This document shows positions 8,471 through 16,184 of a stretch of 64,000 bases of DNA, one piece after another (position 1 is the stretch's first letter; every line of letters starts with the position of its first letter). The notes under the pieces were generated by a model. That model was not told the origin of the DNA and searched no databases. It was given only the letters and a program-made list of their open reading frames with translations. Origin of the DNA: Prevotella pectinovora (lineage in GTDB: Bacteria > Bacteroidota > Bacteroidia > Bacteroidales > Bacteroidaceae); NCBI RefSeq assembly GCF_000834015.1, contig NZ_JXQI01000063.1, positions 93,775 to 157,774 on the forward strand. The letters run 5' to 3'. Position numbers and translations under genes: made by a program.

Positions 8471-11083
8471 TTACTTGTTGAGCGACTCCACGTCGTAGCC
8501 AAGATGTTCCATCTCCAATGAAGCCCAGATAAACGGACCAACGCCCTTGCCGTCGTTGTCGCGGATTGGCTCACTGATATAATACTCGAAAGAACCATCG
8601 CGGCGCTTGTTCTCCTTCACCTTTGGAGCTGCCTTCAGCACCTTAGCGCTGAGACCCGGACCGAGTCCTGACACCTCGCAGCAACGTGTGAGAGAAAGGG
8701 TCTTGTCGGAATTCACTTTCACGAAATTGTTGAGGATTCCCTTGTATGCCTTGATGCCGGCTTCCTTCAGTTCGTCACCGAAATAACCGAGGCGTGAGCC
8801 CTTCAGCAGTACGTAAGAGAACATTGAAGATGCTGTTGCCTCAAAATAGTTACGATTGTCTTTCACGTCCATTACGTTATACCAAAGGCCAGTCTTCTTG
8901 TCCTGATATTTCACGGTCTTTGTCATCACGTCGTTGAGCATCGCTACGAGAGCCGGACGGTTTTTGTAGTCTGCCGGCATTGCATCGAGAACTTCAAGGA
9001 TTGCCATTGCGAACCATCCCTGTGCACGAGCCCAGGTGTGCTGCGAGAGTCCTGTCTGCTTGTCAGCCCAGAACATCTCGCCTGTCTCATCCCAAGCATG
9101 CTTCCAGAGACCGGACTTGTCATCGAAGGTTCTGTTGTATGTCTTGGTAATCTGTGTGAAAGTGTCATCGTAATATTTCTCTGCCTTTTTCTCGCCTTTC
9201 AGCTTTGGGGCTGCCATTGTATAGAACGGATGACCCATGTATACTCCGTCGAGCCACACCTGATATGCATAAATAGCCTTATGCCACCATACGCCGTCGT
9301 TTGTGCGTGGCTGTTTCTCAAGCTGCTTGAAGATGGTCTTCAAGGCAAGTTCATTCTTCTTCTCAGGGAACAGTTCATTCATACGCAGGATGAAACGCGC
9401 CGGACGGGTATTGTCGAGGTTGAAAGCTGAATACTCATAACCTGTGATATTACCCTTTTCGTCTATCATCTTGGCTGGATACTGCTTGAGATAATTGATG
9501 ATGCTCTCATCTTTGCTGGCGAGATAAGCATCGAGAATTGCCTCCTGCTCTATACCAACCACATAGCCCCACTTTGGAGTCTTTGCGAAATCGAGATAGC
9601 ATGGATCCGGATTGCGCTGCATTTCTGAGTGTGCCATCCACTGGCTGTATGTCTTGTAAGGCAGCTGCGAGAGCACTTGTGAACCATTGATTACGAGGTT
9701 CTCATAGTTTGGCTTGTCTGTCTGGCCTGTGATATACACAGGCTGGCCATATACTCCTGTGAAGTTACAGTTTTTCAGATTGATGTTGTGGATAGTGTTG
9801 ATGTTGTCGAAGCCAACGATCATAACGCCATACTTGCTCTTCTGGCAGGTCACATTCTCCATGTATACGTTGCGCACGGTTGGATAGAAGCCACGACGAC
9901 CCTTCTCCTTTGGTTCATAGTTTGTGTTTATCTTCAACACCGCCTCACGGCACTGTCCAACCTTCACGTTGCGGAAATATACATTCTCAATCACACCGCC
10001 ACGGCATGAGTTTGTCTTGATGCGGAGCACACGCTCCAGGTCCGGACTGTCCATCGTACAGTTTTCGACGAACACGTTGCTGCATCCTCCTGAAATCTCA
10101 GAACCGAGCACCACGCCACCATGACCGTCTTTCATATTGCAGTTGCGGATGATGATATTCTTGCTTGGACGCCCCACGTATTTACCTTTACCGCCCTCAC
10201 GGCCGTCTTCATTACGTCCGCTCTTGATTGCGATACAGTCGTCGCCGGTATCAAAGATACAGTTCTCAATAAGCACGTTCTCACATGACTCAGGGTCGCA
10301 GCCATCGCCGTTAGGACCGTGGTTCTCTACATGTACGCCACGCACCGTGATATTCTTGCTCAGCAGCGGATGCATAACCCAGAATGGTGATCGTATCATC
10401 TTTACGCCCTCGATGAGAATTCCGTCACACTGGTTGAGGTTCACCGTCTGAGGACGAAGACCTTTCCACGGACCAAAGACACGCTTTTCAACAGGCACAC
10501 CGTCTTCTGCCATCTGCAGCAAATCGGCACGGCCGCCAGGATTCTGCTGTTTCTCCTTCACCTCTATGTTGCGGCTCTTCGGAGTCTTGCCGCTCATGAG
10601 CCACCAAGTCTCGTCAGATCCGTTGCCATCAATAACTCCCTCACCGGTAATGGCGATGTCGGTCTCCTTGAAAGCATAGATAAGAGGTGAGTAGTTGATA
10701 CAGTCGAGACCTTCCCAACGTGTTTCAACAAGGGGATAGAGACTGCGGTCGAACTCGAAGAAGAGTGTAGCGTTCTTCTCTATCACGAGGTTTACATGAC
10801 TACGCAGTCTGATGGCTCCTGTCTTCCATGTTCCGGCAGGGATAACCACCTTGCCGCCGCCAGCCTTTGAACAAGCCTCGATGGCCTTGTTAATGGCTTT
10901 CTGGTTCTTGGCTGCCGTATTCTTCAGCGAAGCGCCATACTTGGTGATGCTGAAGGAGCGGTTAGGGAACTTCGGTTCTCTGATGCTCTGCTCCACTTGC
11001 TTGTAGTCTGTATCCCACACCGAAGCCAATAGGCTCATAGGGAAGAGCAAGCAAAGCAGTAAAAATGCTTGTAGCTTTTTCAT
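8471..11083 (-). CDS. Fused GH28 polygalacturonase and GH105 unsaturated galacturonyl hydrolase
   Basis: One 870-residue exported protein joins two pectin enzymes. The signal peptide (MKKLQAFLLLCLLFPMSLLA) leads into a GH28 right-handed helix at about residues 45-480, with NGDGCDPESC, DTGDDCIAIKSG, GHGGVVLGSE and VLRIKTN carrying the catalytic aspartates, histidine and RIK signature. From about residue 510 the C-terminal half matches GH105: DGVWWHKAIYAYQVWLDG, YMGHPF and QHTWARAQGWFAMAI. GH28 would release galacturonides from pectin, and GH105 removes the unsaturated end sugar left by lyases. Both halves look full length. It is first of two genes with the PL1 lyase downstream; a TATCTTTG box lies about 70 bases upstream. 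Confidence 0.92.
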   Translation of the reverse strand: MKKLQAFLLLCLLFPMSLLASVWDTDYKQVEQSIREPKFPNRSFSITKYGASLKNTAAKNQKAINKAIEACSKAGGGKVVIPAGTWKTGAIRLRSHVNLVIEKNATLFFEFDRSLYPLVETRWEGLDCINYSPLIYAFKETDIAITGEGVIDGNGSDETWWLMSGKTPKSRNIEVKEKQQNPGGRADLLQMAEDGVPVEKRVFGPWKGLRPQTVNLNQCDGILIEGVKMIRSPFWVMHPLLSKNITVRGVHVENHGPNGDGCDPESCENVLIENCIFDTGDDCIAIKSGRNEDGREGGKGKYVGRPSKNIIIRNCNMKDGHGGVVLGSEISGGCSNVFVENCTMDSPDLERVLRIKTNSCRGGVIENVYFRNVKVGQCREAVLKINTNYEPKEKGRRGFYPTVRNVYMENVTCQKSKYGVMIVGFDNINTIHNINLKNCNFTGVYGQPVYITGQTDKPNYENLVINGSQVLSQLPYKTYSQWMAHSEMQRNPDPCYLDFAKTPKWGYVVGIEQEAILDAYLASKDESIINYLKQYPAKMIDEKGNITGYEYSAFNLDNTRPARFILRMNELFPEKKNELALKTIFKQLEKQPRTNDGVWWHKAIYAYQVWLDGVYMGHPFYTMAAPKLKGEKKAEKYYDDTFTQITKTYNRTFDDKSGLWKHAWDETGEMFWADKQTGLSQHTWARAQGWFAMAILEVLDAMPADYKNRPALVAMLNDVMTKTVKYQDKKTGLWYNVMDVKDNRNYFEATASSMFSYVLLKGSRLGYFGDELKEAGIKAYKGILNNFVKVNSDKTLSLTRCCEVSGLGPGLSAKVLKAAPKVKENKRRDGSFEYYISEPIRDNDGKGVGPFIWASLEMEHLGYDVESLNK

Positions 11084-11153
11084 ACTGTTTTGTTTGAAAT
11101 GTATTCAGTTAAGTTTTTTAGAAATACAATAGTAGTTTTATTTTTTGATGTTG

Positions 11154-11161
11154 CAAAGATA
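11154..11161 (-). promoter_or_regulatory. -7 box for the GH28-GH105 / PL1 transcript
   Basis: The minus strand reads TATCTTTG followed by CA. No clear TTTG lies at the expected 19-21 bases upstream, so the call rests on the -7 box alone. Confidence 0.45.
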
Positions 11162-11338
11162 CGCATAATAAAATACATCTGAAAAATATAACAACAAAAA
11201 TAAGGATTATTTGCATTTATCATATAGCGAACCACGACATTGAATGACACGCACACTAAAAGCAATGACACAAAAGCTGCCTTATAACATAAAAAAAAGG
11301 GACAATTTGTTAAATTCAACATTTTATAGTCGGAATTC

Positions 11339-11369
11339 TTGCAAGTTTCATAATAAAGGCTTACATTTG
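11339..11369 (+). promoter_or_regulatory. Promoter of the predicted small RNA
   Basis: TTG at 11339-11341, 20 bases, then TACATTTG at 11362-11369 fit the Bacteroidetes consensus. Transcription would start near 11375, just before two hairpins and a terminator, with no open reading frame in between. Confidence 0.6.
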
Positions 11370-11374
11370 CCACA

Positions 11375-11444
11375 TCTTATTTATGATTTCGCCATTTACG
11401 AAATCTCATGAGGTTGGTAGCATCCTGCGCCAACCTCTTTTTTT
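11375..11444 (+). ncRNA. Candidate small RNA of about 70 nt, unclassified
   Basis: A complete transcription unit is visible: a promoter ending at 11369, a hairpin GATTTCG/CGAAATC (11385-11405), then GAGGTTGG/CCAACCTC (11410-11437) followed by seven T. The space is too short for a gene, and the lipoprotein gene downstream has its own consensus promoter at 11482-11513, so this is not just its leader. It lies between the divergent GH28-GH105 gene and the DUF6359 lipoprotein gene. I do not recognise an RNA family; a terminated leader fragment of an older gene is the main alternative. Confidence 0.5.
11410..11444 (+). terminator. Rho-independent terminator closing the small RNA
   Basis: A perfect 8-bp stem GAGGTTGG/CCAACCTC with a 12-base loop is followed directly by TTTTTTT on the plus strand. 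Confidence 0.85.
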
Positions 11445-11481
11445 GCCCAAGCTATCCCTTGAATACAAAAGACGGCAAATC

Positions 11482-11513
11482 TTTGGAGTTCTGCATTTGA
11501 TTGCTTACATTTG
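11482..11513 (+). promoter_or_regulatory. Consensus promoter for the DUF6359 lipoprotein gene
   Basis: TTTG at 11482-11485, exactly 20 bases, then TACATTTG at 11506-11513. The expected start near 11519 leaves a short leader to the start codon at 11554 and excludes the longer reading frame that begins at 11383. Confidence 0.75.
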
Positions 11514-11553
11514 CATGTCAAATAAACAAAAAGCAATTATACACACCATTCCA

Positions 11554-12093
11554 ATGAAACACATATACAGTCTATTTCTTTTCTTCTTCATCTTGGCGTT
11601 CACATGCTGCGAAAAGCCTGTAATCGACGACACTGAAAACAAAAAGGAAAACAACGATAAAGTCAACGGATCAACCTCCACCGGCAACAATGGCGACAAC
11701 GGCGGATGGGCAAACGGTGACGGAAAGAACGATACTGAATGGGTGAGCACCGACACGGTGGACGTATACACATTCAAGAACCACGTCTTCGAAGACCCCA
11801 TCTGCGTGAAAGGCTATATCGTAGGATGTGCTACATCAACGGGAGGCTACAAGTATTTCTTCGACAGTCCCTATGAATCAAACACATCCATCCTCATCGC
11901 CGACGATAAGAACGAGAAATCAAAATCCAACGTCATAGCCATACAATTGAAGAACGGTTCGAAGATTCGCCGCGACCTGAACCTCGTGGACAACCCAGGA
12001 AACATACAACGGCTCGTTGCCATATATGGCTACCAGACAAAATACATGAAGATGACAGGAATGAAAGAGATATTGAGTTATGAACTGAAATGA
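11554..12093 (+). CDS. DUF6359-like lipoprotein
   Basis: Small surface or periplasmic lipoprotein of about 179 residues, function unknown. The start at 11554 gives MKHIYSLFLFFFILAFTCC with a lipobox cysteine; the frame is open further upstream, but the promoter lies inside that extension. After the cysteine comes a low-complexity linker rich in Asn, Gly and Asp (about residues 25-65). Then follows a domain with VYTFKNHVFEDPICVKGYIV, which resembles DUF6359, and ends in KMTGMKEILSYELK. It stands alone between the small RNA and the B12 riboswitch, and its 3' end faces the riboswitch transcript. The domain assignment is from memory of the family. Confidence 0.6.
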   Translation: MKHIYSLFLFFFILAFTCCEKPVIDDTENKKENNDKVNGSTSTGNNGDNGGWANGDGKNDTEWVSTDTVDVYTFKNHVFEDPICVKGYIVGCATSTGGYKYFFDSPYESNTSILIADDKNEKSKSNVIAIQLKNGSKIRRDLNLVDNPGNIQRLVAIYGYQTKYMKMTGMKEILSYELK

Positions 12094-12182
12094 AAAGCAA
12101 CGCCCCTCGATGAACGCCCCTTACATAGGCTATTCAAATTCCGCAATTATGTCTTATTCGGGACTTGCGCGTCAGTCAGACA

Positions 12183-12236
12183 ATGCTCATGCCGAGCATA
12201 CCGACAAAAAGGCATTGCCTCACGACAACGCCTTTT
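12183..12236. terminator. Double hairpin, probably a bidirectional terminator
   Basis: ATGCTC/GAGCAT (12183-12199) is followed by AAAAGGCATTG/CAACGCCTTTT (12207-12236). The A/T-ended stem can stop transcription from the lipoprotein gene on the plus strand and from the riboswitch on the minus strand. Confidence 0.65.
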
Positions 12237-12449
12237 CTCAGCATAAAAAATAACTTATATAATAATACACGTATGATTGCCATACCAAACGTCCCGCAAA
12301 AGCTGCCGAAATCAAAGTATGGTCAAGCACAATTATGACGTAAGCGAATGTCGCCAAGCAAATTATACTGCCGACTACATATCAACCGCTTCATATATTT
12401 ACACAATTACGCTTCCACTCCTTACATCGAGAAGATTCCGCAAAGACTA

Positions 12450-12641
12450 ACATAAAGGCAGGTATTCTGACTTCGCTCCACTCTCATGACACCTTCCCAC
12501 CCGAAACAGAAAAACCGAAGAAACATTCTTCTGGGCAGTGGCCTATCGTCACTGAGCATAAAGGAGCTTACAGCTGCGGGACAGTCGGAGATTCTCACTC
12601 CGTTCCCTTTCAATCACGTATTAGGCGAACCTTTACGGTGC
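12450..12641 (-). promoter_or_regulatory. Cobalamin (B12) riboswitch with no recognisable downstream gene
   Basis: Read on the minus strand, the region holds the ordered parts of a cobalamin aptamer: AAAGGTTCGCC, GAAAGGGAA, GTGAGAATCTCCGAC, the B12 box GTCCCGCAGCTGTAAGC, GCCACTG, GGGTGGGAAGG and a closing GTCAGAATACCTGCC. It should bind adenosyl- or other cobalamins in the nascent RNA and shut off what follows. The expected partner, usually a TonB-dependent B12 receptor or a B12-related gene, is missing. Downstream there are only about 250 non-coding bases up to the bidirectional terminator; the longest start-to-stop frame noticed is 23 codons (12323-12394) and resembles nothing I know. It has its own consensus promoter. 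Confidence 0.88.
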
Positions 12642-12671
12642 AAAATTATAAACATTTTTCGAAACTTCAAA
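12641..12671 (-). promoter_or_regulatory. Consensus promoter of the riboswitch transcript
   Basis: The minus strand reads TTTG, 19 bases, TAATTTTG, ending immediately before the first aptamer stem. The match and position indicate that the aptamer is still transcribed. Confidence 0.75.
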
Positions 12672-12698
12672 GAAAAAACGGCATTATAAAGAAAAAAA

Positions 12699-12730
12699 TT
12701 TGTTCAAACAAACATTTATACTTACTTTTG
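12699..12730 (+). promoter_or_regulatory. Consensus promoter of the ECF sigma factor gene
   Basis: TTTG at 12699-12702, 20 bases, then TACTTTTG at 12723-12730. The leader to the start codon at 12854 would be about 118 bases. The promoter lies back to back with that of the riboswitch, about 30 bases away. Confidence 0.72.
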
Positions 12731-12853
12731 CAAGTGTGTTGAACATCTATGAAAAAGATATAAACGCAAAAGAGAGAACATTATTATATAATAACAAATA
12801 AAATTCTAAAGCCTATTGAAACATCATTTACTTCACTAAAAAATTGAATTAAA

Positions 12854-13453
12854 ATGATAAGACTAAATGAAATGACCGATGAAGAGTTGGCATTGTCATA
12901 CGTTAGAGGAAACAATCAGGCCTTCGATTTGTTATTATCTCGAAATCAATCCAAATTGTTTTCATATATTCTGTTCGTAGTGCACGAGCAGGACTTGGCT
13001 AATGATATCTTCCAGGAAACCTTCGTGAAGGTGATAACGAAGCTGCAGGAGGGCAGATATATTGACTCCGGCAAGTTTTCGGCATGGATAATGCGCATCG
13101 CCCACAATGTGATAATGGACTGGTATCGAGACAACCGCGCCAAAAACATCGTGGAAACTTCTGACGACAACGACCTCTCGAATGTCACAGGAAACGACAT
13201 AACAGACTTCAACATCGAGGACAGATATGTCAACGAGCAGGTGCTGCGCGATGTGAAGAAGATGATGAACCTGCTGCCTCCGACACAGAGGGAAATTGTC
13301 TTCATGCGCTTCTATCAGGAGATGTCGTTCAAGGAAATCGCCGAGACTACCGGTGTGAGCATCAACACTGCCCTGGGACGAATGAGATACGCCATACTCA
13401 ACATGAGAAGAATGGCGAGAAAGAATAAGCTGTCACTTGAAACCGTTTATTGA
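12854..13453 (+). CDS. ECF-type RNA polymerase sigma factor
   Basis: Alternative sigma factor of 199 residues. Region 2 spans about residues 15-95, with DLANDIFQETFVKV and FSAWIMRIAHNVIMDWYR for core binding and -10 recognition. Region 4 spans about 135-190, with LPPTQREIVFMRFYQEMSFK and a helix-turn-helix ending in SINTALGRMRYAI. No anti-sigma or SusC-type receptor gene is adjacent, so it is not the usual iron or glycan trans-envelope pair; the regulon is not visible. It has its own consensus promoter and is followed by a strong hairpin shared with the convergent rpe gene. Confidence 0.9.
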   Translation: MIRLNEMTDEELALSYVRGNNQAFDLLLSRNQSKLFSYILFVVHEQDLANDIFQETFVKVITKLQEGRYIDSGKFSAWIMRIAHNVIMDWYRDNRAKNIVETSDDNDLSNVTGNDITDFNIEDRYVNEQVLRDVKKMMNLLPPTQREIVFMRFYQEMSFKEIAETTGVSINTALGRMRYAILNMRRMARKNKLSLETVY

Positions 13454-13513
13454 CACAAAGCCATAAACGCAGCACTCATGACGTTTCAACTACAGGAACT
13501 TATATTTTAGCCT

Positions 13514-13540
13514 CAATCGGTCATCAGGCCGCTTGGGTTT
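13514..13540 (-). repeat. Dispersed repeat family 1, short copy b
   Basis: CAATCGGTCATCAGG followed by GCTTGGGTTT matches the core of copies at 47044 and 62744 (reverse form), 60 bases after the sigma factor stop. Confidence 0.6.
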
Positions 13541-13570
13541 AAAAGGTCTATATAACATCTACAAAACATA

Positions 13571-13612
13571 CGGGTAAATCCATATTTCTCAAAAGGACTA
13601 TGGATTTACCCG
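13571..13612. terminator. 14-bp perfect inverted repeat between convergent genes
   Basis: CGGGTAAATCCATA and TATGGATTTACCCG flank a 14-base loop. It lies between the sigma factor and rpe stops and probably ends both transcripts, although the flanking T run is interrupted. Confidence 0.6.
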
Positions 13613-13708
13613 CAATATTTTATTCTTGAATCAAGATCACATACATACTTCCCCAATGGTCTTCACCATGCAACCTACATTATTGTTATATTGAGGAAAA
13701 CTTTCATA

Positions 13709-14359
13709 TCAGAGCGATCTCAAATCATGGATCGTCTGGATAGGATCGGCAGCCTTGAACACATAGCTTCCGCTAACAAGAACATCCGCACCTGCCTCAA
13801 CGAGACGCGGAGCGGTCTCAGCCTGCACACCACCGTCAATCTGTATCAGAGCACGAGAATTCTTCCTGTCCACCATCTCACGCAGCGCTCTCAGCTTGTC
13901 GATAGTGCCCTCGATGAATTTCTGTCCGCCGAATCCGGGGTTGACGCTCATCAGCAACACCATGTCCACATCATTCAGGATATCCTCAAGCAGACAGACT
14001 GGAGTTGAAGGATTGAGAGTCACACCAGCCTTCATGCCGGCATCGTGAATCTCCTGCACAGTACGATGCAGATGCACGCAAGCCTCATAATGCACGTTCA
14101 TCATCATGGCGCCGGTCTTTGCCGTGCGCTGCACATAACGCTCAGGGTGTTCAATCATGAAATGCACATCGAGAGGCTTCTTGCAAATCTTTGCCACCGC
14201 ATCGATAACGGGAAATCCGAATGAGATATTAGGAACGAATGTTCCGTCCATAATGTCAAGATGCAACCAGTCAGCATCACTTTTGTTAATCATTTCCACC
14301 TCATGGCGCAAGTCTGTGAAATCAGCAGCCAGCAGGGATGGAGAAATAATTGTTGCCAT
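13709..14359 (-). CDS. rpe: Ribulose-phosphate 3-epimerase
   Basis: Interconverts ribulose 5-phosphate and xylulose 5-phosphate in the pentose phosphate pathway. The 216-residue length is standard. Landmarks of the TIM barrel are SPSLLAADF near the N terminus, LHLDIMDGTFVPN with the metal-binding aspartate, VHFMIEHPE, MSVNPGFGGQKF and IDGGV near the end, plus the phosphate-binding GADVLVSGSYVF. It starts 30 bases after a small 43-codon frame on the same strand, which may be co-transcribed. Confidence 0.95.
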   Translation of the reverse strand: MATIISPSLLAADFTDLRHEVEMINKSDADWLHLDIMDGTFVPNISFGFPVIDAVAKICKKPLDVHFMIEHPERYVQRTAKTGAMMMNVHYEACVHLHRTVQEIHDAGMKAGVTLNPSTPVCLLEDILNDVDMVLLMSVNPGFGGQKFIEGTIDKLRALREMVDRKNSRALIQIDGGVQAETAPRLVEAGADVLVSGSYVFKAADPIQTIHDLRSL

Positions 14360-14388
14360 AAATTCTTTTAAATATGTTTTTCAGTTTA

Positions 14389-14520
14389 TCAGTTTAGACA
14401 ATAGGATTTCATACTGCCATTGATGTTCATCACCCTATAGGTGTAGGCAATGGCTTTGATAATGTCAATAGTACGCTTCGACGGCATTGGATTTTCTGAA
14501 GTAAAATGTTCCATAGGCAT
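14389..14520 (-). CDS. Small 43-residue protein upstream of rpe
   Basis: A frame too short for ordinary gene calling begins at 14520 (or at the second Met, 14514) and ends at 14389, 30 bases before rpe. The peptide starts MPMEHFTSENPMPSKRT and ends in SYCLN, with IDIIKAIAYTYRVMNINGS between. It resembles short Bacteroidales proteins of similar layout that I recall, but the function is unknown. Its length, position and amphipathic middle favour a real gene; a search would settle it. No promoter was found upstream. Confidence 0.55.
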   Translation of the reverse strand: MPMEHFTSENPMPSKRTIDIIKAIAYTYRVMNINGSMKSYCLN

Positions 14521-14937
14521 TGTTTTTTGAAATAAATTCATCCTTCTATTGTATTAACGCATCTCCTCGGGATTTATTACATTATGATATTTTTTTTTCT
14601 GATTACGATCTGCATACCCCAATGGGAATACTTCCCGTTGGCGGAATTATGTTATGTTGATAGATATGAGTAAAAGTTGCCAATATCGCTGATTTTCAGT
14701 AAAAACAAGAATTTCCGAAAAACTGTCAGACCATCTGGTTTTTTGCCGTAATATTCTGACAGACAGGCACTTGACCATCTATCAACTGTCAGCCAATTGT
14801 CTGGATGGTTTGCTGATGAAAGGAATTGTCAGATGTAAGGAATTCATACGACATGAATTGCATGCGTTGGCAGAATCCTGGAAACTGGAATATGGGTGTT
14901 ATAACATTAATTTATTGGGCATACGCCTGACAGCAAT
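14521..14937. other. Non-coding gap with repeated CTGTCAG and GACCATCT motifs
   Basis: No gene is supported here. CTGTCAG or its inverse occurs at 14723-14729, 14756-14762 and 14786-14792, with TTGTCAG at 14826-14832. GACCATCT occurs at 14729-14736 and 14773-14780. A CAATGGGAA/TTCCCGTTG inverted pair lies at 14620-14640. The clustering 300-400 bases before oxyR could mark regulator binding or degenerate repeats. Confidence 0.4.
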
Positions 14938-15010
14938 TCTGCCCATCCGGGGCAAGCACCGTGCCCATGATGGGCAAGCACCGTGCCCTTGTTGGGTAAG
15001 CACCGTGCCC
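14938..15010. repeat. Tandem 22-bp palindromic repeat array, locus 1
   Basis: About three units of GGGCAAGCACCGTGCCC separated by five bases, each able to fold through GGGCA/TGCCC. The same unit is arrayed at 62856-62973. Confidence 0.85.
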
Positions 15011-15076
15011 TTTAAGTCCCAAGCTGCCATCTGGGTTAATATGCTTTAAATATATTCCGCCAACGTTTTTTTTTAG

Positions 15077-15084
15077 TATATTTG
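15077..15084 (+). promoter_or_regulatory. -7 box upstream of oxyR
   Basis: TATATTTG followed by CA, 42 bases before the oxyR start. No TTTG is found at the usual distance, which would fit an activator-dependent or weak promoter. Confidence 0.45.
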
Positions 15085-15125
15085 CAACGCTAATCAAATT
15101 AATCATTAGAGGAGGAAAGCATCCC

Positions 15126-16052
15126 ATGACTCTACAACAAATGGAATACATCGTGGCTGTATACAGATACAGACACTTCGCCAATGCCGCAGAACAGTGC
15201 GGCGTGACACAACCCACACTGAGCGCCATGATTCAGAAACTGGAGAAGGAACTCGGAGTGAAAATCTTCGAACGTTCATCACAACAGGTCACTCCTACTG
15301 CCATCGGCAAACTTGTGGTGGAACAGGCATGGAAGGTGCTTTCGAGAGCAAACAAGATAAAGGACATCGTAGCTGAAGAACAACACTCGCTGAATGGTTC
15401 GTTCCGTATCGGCATACTGCCCACGATAGCGCCATATCTGCTGCCACGCTTCTTCACCAAACTGGAGAAGGAGAATCCTGGCATCGACTTCCACATCATC
15501 GAGATGAAGACTGCCGACATCAAGAAGGCATTGAACCGCGGCGTACTGGACGCTGCCATCGCCGTGAGACTCGACGAGCTGGAGGCTTTCAACCAGACAT
15601 CGCTATATTATGAGCAGTTCATAGCCTATGTGGCAGAAACCGACCCGCTGTTCAACAACAAGAACATAAAGACTTCGGACCTTGGCAACGAGTTTCTGTG
15701 GCTTCTCGACGAGGGCCATTGCTTCCGCGACCAACTTGTGAAATTCTGCGATCTGAAATCGGCAACAGAGAGCAAATCAAAATATTCTCTCGGCAGCATA
15801 GAGACTTTCATGAGAATGGTGGAAAACGGACAGGGCGTGACGTTCATTCCGGAACTCGCCCTTAGCCAACTTTCCGACAAACAGATGCGACTGGTGCGCC
15901 CCTTCGCACTGCCTATACCGGTGAGAGACGTGGTATTGCTTACCAAAAAGACTTTCGTGCGCCACTCAATGGCTGAACTGATAATCAAAAGCGTGAAAGA
16001 CAACGTGCCGCAAAGTATGCTGACCTACAACAATACAGAGCAGAGAATCTAG
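15126..16052 (+). CDS. oxyR: OxyR-type LysR regulator sensing hydrogen peroxide
   Basis: Redox-controlled transcription factor of 308 residues. The N-terminal helix-turn-helix reads MTLQQMEYIVAVYRYRHFA and VTQPTLSAMIQKLEKELG. The C-terminal sensor contains LDEGHCFRDQLVKFC. Counting from the start codon at 15126 puts the two cysteines at residues 199 and 208, the same numbers as the disulfide pair of E. coli OxyR, so the switch looks intact. The consensus motif AGGAGG lies shortly before the start. No peroxidase gene is adjacent, so targets must be elsewhere. A palindromic repeat array lies upstream and a shared terminator downstream. Confidence 0.92.
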   Translation: MTLQQMEYIVAVYRYRHFANAAEQCGVTQPTLSAMIQKLEKELGVKIFERSSQQVTPTAIGKLVVEQAWKVLSRANKIKDIVAEEQHSLNGSFRIGILPTIAPYLLPRFFTKLEKENPGIDFHIIEMKTADIKKALNRGVLDAAIAVRLDELEAFNQTSLYYEQFIAYVAETDPLFNNKNIKTSDLGNEFLWLLDEGHCFRDQLVKFCDLKSATESKSKYSLGSIETFMRMVENGQGVTFIPELALSQLSDKQMRLVRPFALPIPVRDVVLLTKKTFVRHSMAELIIKSVKDNVPQSMLTYNNTEQRI

Positions 16053-16071
16053 CCCAAATCAGTCATTGGCC
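16053..16071 (-). repeat. Dispersed repeat family 1, short copy c
   Basis: CCCAAATCAGTCATTGGCC directly follows the oxyR stop codon and matches the core of family 1 with two changes. Confidence 0.5.
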
Positions 16072-16118
16072 TTTATATTAAGAATTTTATAACTGCTTGC
16101 TATAAGCGATAAAAGAAC

Positions 16119-16161
16119 AAAAGGTTGAGCAGGGATTACACACTCCCCTACTCAACCTTTT
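16119..16161. terminator. Bidirectional terminator between oxyR and the PL1 lyase
   Basis: AAAAGGTTGAG and CTCAACCTTTT form an 11-bp perfect stem with A/T ends, suited to stop transcripts from both convergent genes. Confidence 0.85.
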
Positions 16162-16184
16162 ATTTCATTGTCAAGCAAATTCGT

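Noticed and set aside
11383..11553. Longer N terminus for the DUF6359 lipoprotein
   Set aside because: It would run across the small RNA terminator and the gene's own promoter and bury the lipoprotein signal.
12422..12613. Minus-strand frame of 63 codons
   Set aside because: It lies inside the cobalamin aptamer, whose conserved blocks explain the sequence better.
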